Origin: Marinomonas spartinae
GTDB lineage: Bacteria; Pseudomonadota; Gammaproteobacteria; Pseudomonadales; Marinomonadaceae
Reading direction: 5' to 3'
Assembly: GCF_016461715.1 (NCBI RefSeq)
Contig: NZ_JAEMUI010000002.1
Coordinates: 186,001 to 250,000, forward strand
DNA length: 64,000 bases
Of the stretch, positions 1-8,032 are shown one piece after another. Each line of letters starts with the position of its first letter. Within the stretch, counting starts at the first letter, position 1. The position numbers were made by a program, and so were the translations under genes. Under the pieces are notes generated by a model. That model saw only the letters and a list, made by a program, of their open reading frames with translations, searched no databases and was not told where the DNA came from.

Positions 1-398
1 TGGTGACACATTGGGATGAGTCGAGCAAAACTCGCCTATACGGCATTGTACAACAAGAGGAATTGGCAGAGCAGAATAATAATCTCAAAGATATGATTCA
101 GTTATCGGCGCTATTTCATACGGAGCTTGCGTCGCTTTCAGGGAATCAGGTCATGGCGGAATTTGTTAGTCAGCTTACCTTGCGCTCTTCTTTGGTGATT
201 GCCGTATTTGGCTCGAAACAAAGTGTTGGATGTGATTGCGGCCACCACCATGATTTGGTGGACATGCTGGATAAAAGGGAAGCGGGCCCCGCTAAAATTT
301 GGATGAAACGCCACCTGGAAGCCATTAAAGCGTCTTTGCAATTTACTATCGACAAACCAAAAAGCATTAATTTCAAGGACCTTTTTTCAACGATCTAA
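1..398 (+). CDS. GntR-family transcriptional regulator, C-terminal FCD domain (5' truncated by window edge)
   Basis: The visible reading frame runs open from the first bases and encodes about 131 residues, which match the helical FCD ligand-binding half of FadR-type GntR regulators. The residue groups FHTELASLSGN and, later, MKRHLEAI are typical of the alpha-helical FCD bundle. The DNA-binding winged helix must lie to the left of the window, so the GTG at base 3 is not the real start. A CDCGHHHDLVD segment, rich in Cys and His, lies between the two helical motifs. The gene ends 16 bases before a racemase-family gene on the same strand, which suggests a shared transcript and a local role in controlling it. 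The ligand cannot be told from the sequence. Confidence 0.8.
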   Translation, partial: VTHWDESSKTRLYGIVQQEELAEQNNNLKDMIQLSALFHTELASLSGNQVMAEFVSQLTLRSSLVIAVFGSKQSVGCDCGHHHDLVDMLDKREAGPAKIWMKRHLEAIKASLQFTIDKPKSINFKDLFSTI

Positions 399-414
399 GA
401 GTGGAGTATCAGCC

Positions 415-1143
415 ATGCGTGTGCACATTATTAACCCTAATGCCAATCAAGAAATAACGGAAAAAATTCGCTCTGCCGCTCAGAGCGTGGCGCATGATGG
501 CACGCGCATTATTGCTCGTAATGTGGCACATGGACCAGAAACGATCGAATGTGCGGTTGATGAGGTATTGGCAAGCGCGGGTGTGTTGGATCTTATCCTT
601 CAAGGAGAGCAAGATCATGTTGATGCTCACGTTATCGCTTGTTTTGGTGACCCTGCCTTAGATGCTGCGCGGGAGTTATCGAGTGTTCCTGTGATTGGTA
701 TTGCAGGTGCCGCGTTTCAAATAGCGAGTTTGGTTTGTCATCGTTTTGCGGTGGTGACAACCCGTAAGCGTACCGTGCATTTTGCCAAAAACTTGTTAGT
801 GCGTTATGGCTATGAACATCAGTGTTCTGGTATCTATGCTAGTGATTTGGCGGTTGCCGACTGCGAGTCAAACCCTGAAGCAAGTTTTCTTCAGATTCGA
901 AAAGATGCACTCAAGGCGTTAAGTGAAGGCGCTGAAGCGATTGTTTTAGGCTGTGCGGGGATGGCGGACTGGGAGGACAGATTAACCCGTGAGTTGCAGG
1001 TGCCTGTGATTGATGGGGTTAAAGCCGCAGTGACCCTAGCGGAGTCTTTGGGACAATTGAAGATAGGTGTGGCTAAAACAGGTCAATATGGTTTGCCCTT
1101 TCCAAAACGCTTTATTGGCCGCTACGAACATTTTTCAGCGTAA
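415..1143 (+). CDS. Asp/Glu/hydantoin racemase family protein
   Basis: The 242-residue product fits the aspartate/glutamate racemase superfamily, hydantoin/allantoin racemase branch. It opens with the typical MRVHIINPN strand. The two cysteines that act as the acid/base pair in this family are present: Cys76 in the ACFGDPAL motif and Cys180 in the VLGCAGMAD motif. The protein is cytoplasmic, without signal peptide or membrane segments. It follows an FCD-type GntR regulator by 16 bases. No hydantoinase or allantoinase gene is visible nearby, so the substrate is open: hydantoins, allantoin or an amino acid are all possible. A strong hairpin terminator follows the gene. Confidence 0.8.
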   Translation: MRVHIINPNANQEITEKIRSAAQSVAHDGTRIIARNVAHGPETIECAVDEVLASAGVLDLILQGEQDHVDAHVIACFGDPALDAARELSSVPVIGIAGAAFQIASLVCHRFAVVTTRKRTVHFAKNLLVRYGYEHQCSGIYASDLAVADCESNPEASFLQIRKDALKALSEGAEAIVLGCAGMADWEDRLTRELQVPVIDGVKAAVTLAESLGQLKIGVAKTGQYGLPFPKRFIGRYEHFSA

Positions 1144-1196
1144 TGTATAGTCTATTTGGTTATGCGCAAGATGGATTGTCGTGTTGATGAAACAGG

Positions 1197-1240
1197 AAAA
1201 ACAAAAATGCCCGATCCTATGACCGGGCGTTTTTGTTTCG
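1197..1240. terminator. Bidirectional intrinsic terminator between racemase and NRPS genes
   Basis: A/T-flanked hairpin with the stem AAACAAAAAtGCCCG pairing with CGGGCgTTTTTGTTT around a loop of about ten bases. The T-run on one strand and A-run on the other suit termination in both directions, as expected between two convergent genes. Confidence 0.8.
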
Positions 1241-1251
1241 ATAAACACTTT

Positions 1252-4200
1252 TTATAGGTTTGTGTTGGACTCAATTAGGTGGGCTTTAATAATCGGCCCT
1301 ATTTGATTCATGTAATGGGGGTCTAATATTTCCTGATGCCGACACTTGATATTGTGGACATCTAGCTTACCTGTCACTCTTGATTGCCATGCGTCTGCCC
1401 GATGTTCCAAGATCTTTCCCATTGAACCGTTCATGCTGTCTTTAGCAACAAAAAATAGTAAATTGGCGTCGATCTGGTGGGGGATAAAGTGGTTAGCAAT
1501 GGTGAGGTTGTTGGTTATCACCCGCTCGATATGCTCTAAAATATTGGGGTGTTGTTTTTGTATTTCCGCGACGACGGCCAGAGAAGAATCATCAAATTCC
1601 TGCCATAAAAAAGCGGCGAGTTCGGTTTTGTTTTTGGGGGGAGTAGGGATGTTATTAAGGTCATAACCAAGAAATAAAAGGGATGACTGAATCATACCCG
1701 CTTCATCTTTGGGTTCTGCTACGTTCAATTGATAGGGGTAGCTATCCAGCATGCATAGAAAGGCGATCTCTTCGCCCTGTGCTTGGAGTTTTTCCGCGAT
1801 GGCGTGAGAGACCAGTCCACCGAACGACCAACCTAATAATCGATAAGGGCCTTTCGGTTGGATTCTTTTAATACGGATAATATAATCCTCGGCCATTTCC
1901 TCTATGGACATGGGTAAGCGCGAGGTGTGATTTAGTCCATCGGCTTGCAAACCATATAGCGGCGTTGACTCAGGAAGATAACGCAATAAGTTGGTGTAGC
2001 TTAGGGATAGCCCAAGAGCCGGGTGAATACAGAATAGAGCTGGCTCATCGCCGTCGGTTTTAAATGGCAAGACATGGGCGAGCGGGTCGTGCTGATGGTC
2101 GTTGTCTAACATTTCTGCAAGGTCTGAGATGGTGGATGTTTTAAAGAGTACGCCCAGTGGAATGTCTATCAAGAGCTGTTTTTTTACTTGATTCACCATT
2201 TTTGTGGCAGAGATTGAGTCTCCACCAATGGCGAAAAAGTTATCGTGAATGCCCACTCGACGTACCCCGAGAATGTCTTCCCATAGGAAAGCCAAGGCGG
2301 CTTCTGTTTTATTACGTGGGGCGACATAATGGCTTGAGTCGGTCCAGCTGGGTTTGGGTAAGGCCTTACGGTTAATTTTGCCGTTCGGTGTGAGTGGCAT
2401 TTCTTTGAGCATGACGTAATAGTTTGGCACCATATAATCGGGCAAACTGGCAATCAGTTGGCTACGGATGGTCTGGCTGTCCAGTGTTTCATCCACTGGT
2501 ATGATATAGGCCACAAGCTGCATATCATCTGTGTTGGAAGCCTGCGCAACCACAACTGCTTGCTGCACTTCACGACAGGACAGCAGGCTTGTTTCTATAT
2601 CGCCCGTTTCAATACGGAAACCGCGTATTTTTACCTGATTGTCTTCACGGCCTAAATATTCAAGTATACCATCTTGACGCCATCTGGCTTTGTCGCCTGT
2701 TGCGTATAGGCGTTTGCCGCTCTCAAATGGGTTGGGCGTAAAACGTTCTTGTGTTAAATCGGAACGTTTGTAATAGCCTAATGCCAATCCTTCCCCTGCA
2801 ATATATAGATCGCCAGTGACATCAATGGGAACCGGTTCCATTGCTTTATCCAGCACGTAGACTTGGGTGTTGAAAATAGGGCGTCCTATTGGTGGGTGAT
2901 TAAGATCCCTAGGATTGTCCAGTGCCATGATGGTAGACCAGATGGTGGTTTCTGTTGGACCAAACAGGTTAAGGACAGGATGCCCCAGTTTTGCCATATG
3001 ATTCGCCAATTGGCCTTGCAGGGCTTCACCGCCAACCAAAGGTTTGATGCCGTGCCATTGCTCTGAGTAGGTGGGTAAAATGGCCTGCCACAAGGAGGGC
3101 GTTGCCTGCATTAGGGTGGCATTGTGATCAACGGCAAAATGAGTGAGTAATTCCGGGTCACGCACGATGCTTCGTTCTGCTATCAAGACAGACGCACCTA
3201 CGGTAATAGGCAAAAATAATTCTAGTATGGAAATGTCAAATGAAATGGTAGTAACGGCAAGAAATCGATCTTTTGGTGTCAGTGCTAAGGCATTTTGCAT
3301 AGCATATAGGAAGTTGATAAGTGCTTTGTGAGGGATTTCAACACCTTTCGGACGTCCTGTGGAACCGGATGTATAAATCACATAAGCGGATGTGTCTCCC
3401 TTAATAGCGATGTTGTCTAAGTGCTGATGTGCCTCGGCTTGCTTAGTATTAAAATCGGGCTTATCAATAAACAGTGTTTGAGTATTTATGCTTGGGAGTT
3501 TATTGACGGCCGCTTGGCAACTCAGGACTATTTTAGGTTGGGCATCTTCTAATATTTGTAGAAGACGTTCTTCAGGAAAGTCTGGATCTAATGGTAAATA
3601 GGCCGCTCCCGTTTTTAGTGTGGCTAACAACGCCACCAACATATCGGTATTTCGAGTTAATGCGATAGCGACAAGGTCATGAGTGCCCACTGTTTCTTGT
3701 TGTAGTCTGCGGGCCCAAGCATTGGCACGGCAATTTAGTTCAAAGTAGGTGAGAGACTGTTGCTTATCGGTGACGGCAATGGCCGAAGGCGTTCGCATTA
3801 CTTGGGCATCGAAGAGGTCGACCACAGAAAGCTTAGGAATGGGCCTAGAAGTATCATTCCAGTGTTTTACTATTTTATTTCGTTCACTGTCGCTCAATAA
3901 ACTGGCTTTGCTGATTGGCTGGCTAGGCTCCATGACCAAGTTATTTACCATGCGCTCAAATTGTTCTGAATGGTTGATTAGGTCTTGCTCGGTGTAACGG
4001 TTTGGGTTTGCATCAAACTCTATTGTTAATCCATTGTTGTCGTTTCTGTCGAAAATAAACACCGTTAAGTCGTCAATGACAGCATTGGATAGATTGTGAA
4101 GGGATGTGGTGCAATTACCAAACGTAAGGTTGTAATCAAAGGGTTCAACATTGACGCCTAACGAGGCAATTTGCTGTCCGTTTGACATCAGTCCTAGGTC

Positions 4201-5241
4201 ACGCTTTAAATCTTCGTATCGGTATTGTTGGTGTCTAAGGGCTTTAAGAACCACCTTTGATGTCTGTTTAATGAGGCTTTCAAAATTCGTGTTGGTGTCG
4301 ATCTTAAGTCGAATTGGAACCGCGTTTGCCATCATGCCAGGAGTGCTGCGATGTAGGCGACTTGTTCTTGCGCTGACAGGCATGGCAAAGACCAAATCTT
4401 CTGCCCCCGTCATGCGGTAAAAATAGGCCGCAACCAAGGCAATCAGTGCTTGCGGAAGGCTGGCCTGAATGTGTTTGCTCATTGTAGACAATTCGTCTCT
4501 TAACGCTTGGGGAAGTTGAATGGCCTTACGCAGTAAGTTTTTATTAGAAGGGGTGATCCGCTTGGATAAAGAGACCGCATCTGGGATATGGACAAGGTTT
4601 TCCAGCCAGTATTTACGGTCTTTTTTAAAGCGGCTGGAGTGCTTGTAATCTACTTCACTATTGATTAAATCAACTAAGGAGCCAAATGGGTTGGGTCCCG
4701 TATCTTGGTTCGTTTCTAGGGCGTTATAGATTTCTGAGAGTCGTTGGGTAAGCAGGTTTCCAGCAAAACCGTCTAGTGCAACATGGTGGCAACGGTGATA
4801 CCAATAATAGTGTTGTTCTCCAATTTTGATCAGAGCACTGCACCAGAGGGCGTCATCACGCTGGTTAAGAGGTTGCAGCATGTCTTTATGCATCCAGCTT
4901 GTTGCCGCAGCATGAGGGTTTGCCGAGGTGCTAAAATCCAGCATGGAATGATAGCCCCGATCATCATCAAGAATGATTTGTAAGGTTTGAGCATCTTCTT
5001 CAATAATGCGGCTGCGTATGCAGTCCGCTTCTCGAATCAGCTGTTTGACTGCTAATGAGAATAAGTCGGGATTGAGATTGCCAATGATGTCCAGATATTC
5101 CGCAATATTAAACGCAGCATTTTCATCATTGAGTTTTTGGGCGATCCATTGACCTCTTTGTGCTGTTGATAACGGTAGTTTTTGCTCTGAACATGGCGTT
5201 GCTTTTTTCAATTCAGCCTGATGCTGGGTTAGCTCAATCAT
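1252..5241 (-). CDS. Single-module non-ribosomal peptide synthetase (C-A-T-TE), EntF-like, predicted to activate glycine
   Basis: The 1329-residue protein has one complete terminal module. A condensation domain spans about 20-440, with the active-site motif HHVALDG at 152-158. An adenylation domain spans about 475-960, with the P-loop YTSGSTGRPKG from 623, GPTETT at 761 and the A10 lysine at 955. A carrier domain follows with FFAIGGDSI, phosphopantetheine Ser1009. A thioesterase spans about 1065-1329, with GWSFGG (Ser1139) and likely Asp1166 and His1302. Aligning the pocket to the GrsA phenylalanine domain by eye gives D-I-L-M-V-G-L-I-W-K, eight of ten matching the published glycine code DILQLGLIWK. 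Length and layout resemble EntF, but there are no aryl-acid, MbtH-like or phosphopantetheinyl transferase genes beside it. The N-terminal condensation domain implies a donor made elsewhere. A Fur-like site lies 38 bases upstream. The product is unknown; an iron-chelating peptide is one reading. Confidence 0.9.
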   Translation of the reverse strand: MIELTQHQAELKKATPCSEQKLPLSTAQRGQWIAQKLNDENAAFNIAEYLDIIGNLNPDLFSLAVKQLIREADCIRSRIIEEDAQTLQIILDDDRGYHSMLDFSTSANPHAAATSWMHKDMLQPLNQRDDALWCSALIKIGEQHYYWYHRCHHVALDGFAGNLLTQRLSEIYNALETNQDTGPNPFGSLVDLINSEVDYKHSSRFKKDRKYWLENLVHIPDAVSLSKRITPSNKNLLRKAIQLPQALRDELSTMSKHIQASLPQALIALVAAYFYRMTGAEDLVFAMPVSARTSRLHRSTPGMMANAVPIRLKIDTNTNFESLIKQTSKVVLKALRHQQYRYEDLKRDLGLMSNGQQIASLGVNVEPFDYNLTFGNCTTSLHNLSNAVIDDLTVFIFDRNDNNGLTIEFDANPNRYTEQDLINHSEQFERMVNNLVMEPSQPISKASLLSDSERNKIVKHWNDTSRPIPKLSVVDLFDAQVMRTPSAIAVTDKQQSLTYFELNCRANAWARRLQQETVGTHDLVAIALTRNTDMLVALLATLKTGAAYLPLDPDFPEERLLQILEDAQPKIVLSCQAAVNKLPSINTQTLFIDKPDFNTKQAEAHQHLDNIAIKGDTSAYVIYTSGSTGRPKGVEIPHKALINFLYAMQNALALTPKDRFLAVTTISFDISILELFLPITVGASVLIAERSIVRDPELLTHFAVDHNATLMQATPSLWQAILPTYSEQWHGIKPLVGGEALQGQLANHMAKLGHPVLNLFGPTETTIWSTIMALDNPRDLNHPPIGRPIFNTQVYVLDKAMEPVPIDVTGDLYIAGEGLALGYYKRSDLTQERFTPNPFESGKRLYATGDKARWRQDGILEYLGREDNQVKIRGFRIETGDIETSLLSCREVQQAVVVAQASNTDDMQLVAYIIPVDETLDSQTIRSQLIASLPDYMVPNYYVMLKEMPLTPNGKINRKALPKPSWTDSSHYVAPRNKTEAALAFLWEDILGVRRVGIHDNFFAIGGDSISATKMVNQVKKQLLIDIPLGVLFKTSTISDLAEMLDNDHQHDPLAHVLPFKTDGDEPALFCIHPALGLSLSYTNLLRYLPESTPLYGLQADGLNHTSRLPMSIEEMAEDYIIRIKRIQPKGPYRLLGWSFGGLVSHAIAEKLQAQGEEIAFLCMLDSYPYQLNVAEPKDEAGMIQSSLLFLGYDLNNIPTPPKNKTELAAFLWQEFDDSSLAVVAEIQKQHPNILEHIERVITNNLTIANHFIPHQIDANLLFFVAKDSMNGSMGKILEHRADAWQSRVTGKLDVHNIKCRHQEILDPHYMNQIGPIIKAHLIESNTNL

Positions 5242-5655
5242 TTTTTTTGCTCCTGCAAAAAGTTATTATCCATAAAATGTCAATGATTATTTTTATAGGC
5301 TGACTATAAATTTAACATTCACTTACAGTATAAGAAATAATTAATTTGTAAGTTAGTTAAGTGATTTGTATCAAGTTTGTATTGGCTATTTTACTAAGAT
5401 AGTTCATTATTCGAATTTGTCTGCAATAAATTATTCTTATATCAATATCTTGGCGTTGATCTTTCTGTGATAGAGAGTGTGTGACCAAAAAGGCGATGCC
5501 TATGGGTTGTAGATTTGACGGCTCAAGAAAAAGTCATTAGTGGTACTGTGTATTCCTTACCGGAATCCAATAGATGACTTTTATTCCTTTTACAAATAAA
5601 TGCTTAGACCTCATGCTTGCGATCTTCGTTTTGCTACTAAGGAAAGGGTTCCAGT
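5242..5655. other. A/T-rich divergent intergenic region (414 bases)
   Basis: This spacer separates the divergent NRPS and DMT transporter genes. On the NRPS side it holds the GGAG ribosome site, the Fur-like box and a TATACT hexamer (complement of 5327-5332). On the transporter side only the AAGGAAAGG ribosome site is clear. I found no tRNA, hairpin terminator or convincing small gene in the rest. Confidence 0.6.
5279..5297 (-). promoter_or_regulatory. Putative Fur box upstream of the NRPS gene
   Basis: Read on the minus strand, this 19-base stretch agrees with the consensus GATAATGATAATCATTATC at 14 of 19 positions, including the run ATAATCATT. It lies 38 bases before the NRPS start codon and overlaps a TATAAA that could serve as a -10 box, although no good -35 partner is visible. 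The region is A/T-rich, so a chance match is possible. Confidence 0.45.
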
Positions 5656-6537
5656 ATGTGGGTCTTTATCACACTTTTTGCAGCGGCTTGCCAATCTGTT
5701 CGTACCGCTTATCAAAACACCTTAGCTCGTGAGTCGGGTTTTTTGCATGCCACTATGTCTCGTTCGCTTTACGGTCTACCTTTGGTGTCGGTTTATGTGT
5801 TGGTGTGTGGTTTATGGCTTGGCTGGGTGTCACTACCAGCGGGGTCGATGTTTTGGCTTGCCGCAACGGTATGTGCACTGGCACAAATTATGGCGACTTA
5901 TCTTATGTTGCGGGTGTTTCAGTCCGGTAGTTTTGCTCTGGGAACCTTGCTGGCAAAAACAGAGGCTGTGCTAGCGGCGCTGATCGGTATACCAATACTG
6001 CACAATTCGTTGAGTGTATTGGCTTGGGCTGGCGTTGTGATTGGGGTGCTAGGGGCGCTGGTGATGAGCGTTAAATGGAAAAATATTAAATTGGTTCATA
6101 AAGACACTTCTCTGGTATTTGGTTTGGGAAGTGGGCTTTGTTTTGCGATTACTTCTGTGTCAGCCTCGATGGCAAGCCATGCATTGAATGGCTCCATTAT
6201 TACTTGTGCAGGGGTGACCTTATGGTATGTTCTGTTGCTGCAGTCGATTATTTTATGTGGTATTCAAATAACCAAGAGACGAGACATATTTGCGCCTTTT
6301 CGCTCTAATTTTGCATTAAGTTTAAAGGTCGGGGCGTTGAGTTCTCTAGGGTCGATTGGCTGGTTTACTGGGTTTGCGCTGGTGAATCCAGCGTTGGTGA
6401 AAACATTAGGCCAATTAGAGGTTATTGGTACCTTGTATTATTCAAAGCGGCGTTTTGCGGAGCAAATTAGCAAGCAGCAATGGGTAGGAGGTGCCATGAT
6501 TATGATCAGTGTGATATTGGTTGTGACCGCTAAATAG
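5656..6537 (+). CDS. DMT-superfamily (EamA-like) membrane transporter
   Basis: The 293-residue protein is almost wholly hydrophobic, with about ten predicted membrane helices arranged as two repeats. The first opens with MWVFITLFAAACQSVRTAYQ and the second starts near residue 145 (SLVFGLGSGLCFAITSVSA). This is the layout of the drug/metabolite transporter superfamily, whose EamA members usually export small metabolites from the inner membrane. A good AAGGAAAGG ribosome site precedes the ATG. A VOC-family gene follows 37 bases after the stop. It is divergent from the NRPS gene, so export of the NRPS product is conceivable, but nothing in the sequence proves it. The substrate is not predictable. 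Confidence 0.8.
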   Translation: MWVFITLFAAACQSVRTAYQNTLARESGFLHATMSRSLYGLPLVSVYVLVCGLWLGWVSLPAGSMFWLAATVCALAQIMATYLMLRVFQSGSFALGTLLAKTEAVLAALIGIPILHNSLSVLAWAGVVIGVLGALVMSVKWKNIKLVHKDTSLVFGLGSGLCFAITSVSASMASHALNGSIITCAGVTLWYVLLLQSIILCGIQITKRRDIFAPFRSNFALSLKVGALSSLGSIGWFTGFALVNPALVKTLGQLEVIGTLYYSKRRFAEQISKQQWVGGAMIMISVILVVTAK

Positions 6538-6574
6538 GCTCAAGGTGCCACTTTATTGGGTTGTAGGAGCATTT

Positions 6575-6922
6575 ATGCAAACGAATAAAATTAATTATGT
6601 TGAATTACCTGCTCGTGATTTGGCATTGAATAAAACCTTTTTTCGTCAAGTATTCGGTTGGGGGTTTAAGGACTACGGCCCTGACTATACGGCTTTTGAG
6701 AACGCAGGGCTGGATGGTGGGTTCTTTCAGGCCGATTTTTGCTCGCGTCCCCAAAATGGGGCAGCGTTAGTCATACTCTTTAGTGATGATTTAGAAGCAA
6801 CGCGAGATAAGGTCGCGTTTGCTGGTGGTATTATAGAGCAGGAGATTTTTGAGTTTCCCGGTGGTCGACGTTTTCACTTTTTAGATCCGTGCGGTAACGA
6901 ATGGGCTGTGTGGGGACGTTAA
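6575..6922 (+). CDS. VOC-family (glyoxalase/bleomycin resistance-like) protein
   Basis: A 115-residue single-domain protein of the vicinal-oxygen-chelate fold. It has the N-terminal INYVELPARDLALNKTFF strand-helix, the central YTAFENAGLDGGFF strand pair and the closing FHFLDPCGNEWAVWG motif typical of glyoxalase-like members. The ATG at 6575 is chosen because TAGGAG lies just upstream; a GTG at 6545 in the same frame has no ribosome site and adds residues unlike the family. It is probably co-transcribed with the DMT transporter. Members are often annotated as glyoxalases without known substrate, and the reaction here is unknown. Confidence 0.85.
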   Translation: MQTNKINYVELPARDLALNKTFFRQVFGWGFKDYGPDYTAFENAGLDGGFFQADFCSRPQNGAALVILFSDDLEATRDKVAFAGGIIEQEIFEFPGGRRFHFLDPCGNEWAVWGR

Positions 6923-6954
6923 ATGGTAAAAATGACACAAGAAAAATAGACTGA

Positions 6955-6987
6955 AGGCCACTATTTTTTCGTGGCCTAGTTTTGTTT
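6955..6987. terminator. Hairpin terminator between VOC gene and ansA
   Basis: Inverted repeat AGGCCAC / GTGGCCT with a nine-base T-rich loop, followed on the plus strand by AGTTTTGTTT. On the minus strand a T-rich stretch also follows, so it may end both convergent transcripts. Confidence 0.65.
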
Positions 6988-7000
6988 ATGCGTCTCTGGG

Positions 7001-8032
7001 TTATGCTTCGCTGAATTCTCCACAAAGATTGTTGTGCCATTTTTCAATAATGGAGTAGTAATCTTCGCCCTTGGCAAGTAAAAAATGAAGTTTGCAAAAG
7101 GCGGCTTCTAAAGTCATATCGTAACCACTTAAAACTTTCATAGAAGACAGCATTGAGCCAGCAGCATAGGTGCCTTGTGATACGCCACCGTGAAGACATT
7201 GAGTCAAATTAACAATATTTTTCTTGCGTAGCATGGCCTCGGTTAAGAAATTCATAAAGTGCTCGTTTCTATCGGGTACATTTCCGGCCCCGTAAGTCAT
7301 TATTACGATGGCCTGACAGTTTTCATCATCCAATAGGCTTTGATACATCGAAATAGGCTGGCTTGGGTGCAGTGTTAATACGGCGACTGCACCTTCTCGA
7401 AAGCGGATGATGGCATTTTCTATTGGCTCAACCGTATTCTGTTTAACTGGCTTTATCATGCGTTTTGCATAGATTTGCATCTCAATGGCCAGTTCACCCA
7501 ATAAATCATCGTTTGGTGTTTGAAAAGCTTCAAAGCGGCCACTACTGACTTTTTTTACTCGATTACCACGCATTAATTTTCCGTCGAACACTAAGCAAAC
7601 ATCGGGGATCTTGTGATTGGCGGCTAGCGAGAGCGCTGCTTGAAGATTGGCCGTGGCGTCGCTGCGGCTCATGCCGATGGGAATTTGCGAGCCAGTCAGT
7701 AGGACATTTTTTGTGCAAGCGCCTAGCATGAAAGACAAAGCGGACGCTGTATAGGCCATGGTGTCCGTGCCGTGCAAAATAACAAAGCCTTGGTAATCTT
7801 GCCAATGGGTTGCCAGTACGCGAACCAATTTGGTCCAGTTGGTTGGGGCAATGTTAGCGCTGTCTATTAATGGGTTGAGTTCCAGTACTTCAAAGCTCGG
7901 TAGAGATTCAAGACTGGCTCCCATTGCTAATTCAATGCGCTCTTGCAAGCCAGAGGCAGGGGCTAAGCCCTGCTCTGAGTGAACCATGCCAATGGTGCCG
8001 CCAGTATAAAGGATAAGAATATCTGAACTCAT
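7001..8032 (-). CDS. ansA: Type I (cytoplasmic) L-asparaginase
   Basis: The 343-residue protein hydrolyses L-asparagine to L-aspartate and ammonia. Both asparaginase signatures are present: ILYTGGTIGM near the N-terminus (nucleophile Thr13) and the later HGTDTMAYTASAL block with the second catalytic Thr-Asp pair. There is no signal peptide, so this is the cytoplasmic type I form rather than periplasmic AnsB. Its ATG overlaps the stop of aspA in an ATGA, and its ribosome site lies inside the lysine-rich end of aspA. Translation of the two is therefore probably coupled and the products (aspartate, then fumarate) are linked. Confidence 0.92.
   Translation of the reverse strand: MSSDILILYTGGTIGMVHSEQGLAPASGLQERIELAMGASLESLPSFEVLELNPLIDSANIAPTNWTKLVRVLATHWQDYQGFVILHGTDTMAYTASALSFMLGACTKNVLLTGSQIPIGMSRSDATANLQAALSLAANHKIPDVCLVFDGKLMRGNRVKKVSSGRFEAFQTPNDDLLGELAIEMQIYAKRMIKPVKQNTVEPIENAIIRFREGAVAVLTLHPSQPISMYQSLLDDENCQAIVIMTYGAGNVPDRNEHFMNFLTEAMLRKKNIVNLTQCLHGGVSQGTYAAGSMLSSMKVLSGYDMTLEAAFCKLHFLLAKGEDYYSIIEKWHNNLCGEFSEA

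Noticed and set aside
5600-5723. Possible 40-residue leader peptide before the DMT transporter
   Set aside because: No ribosome site, and it runs deep into the transporter gene in another frame.
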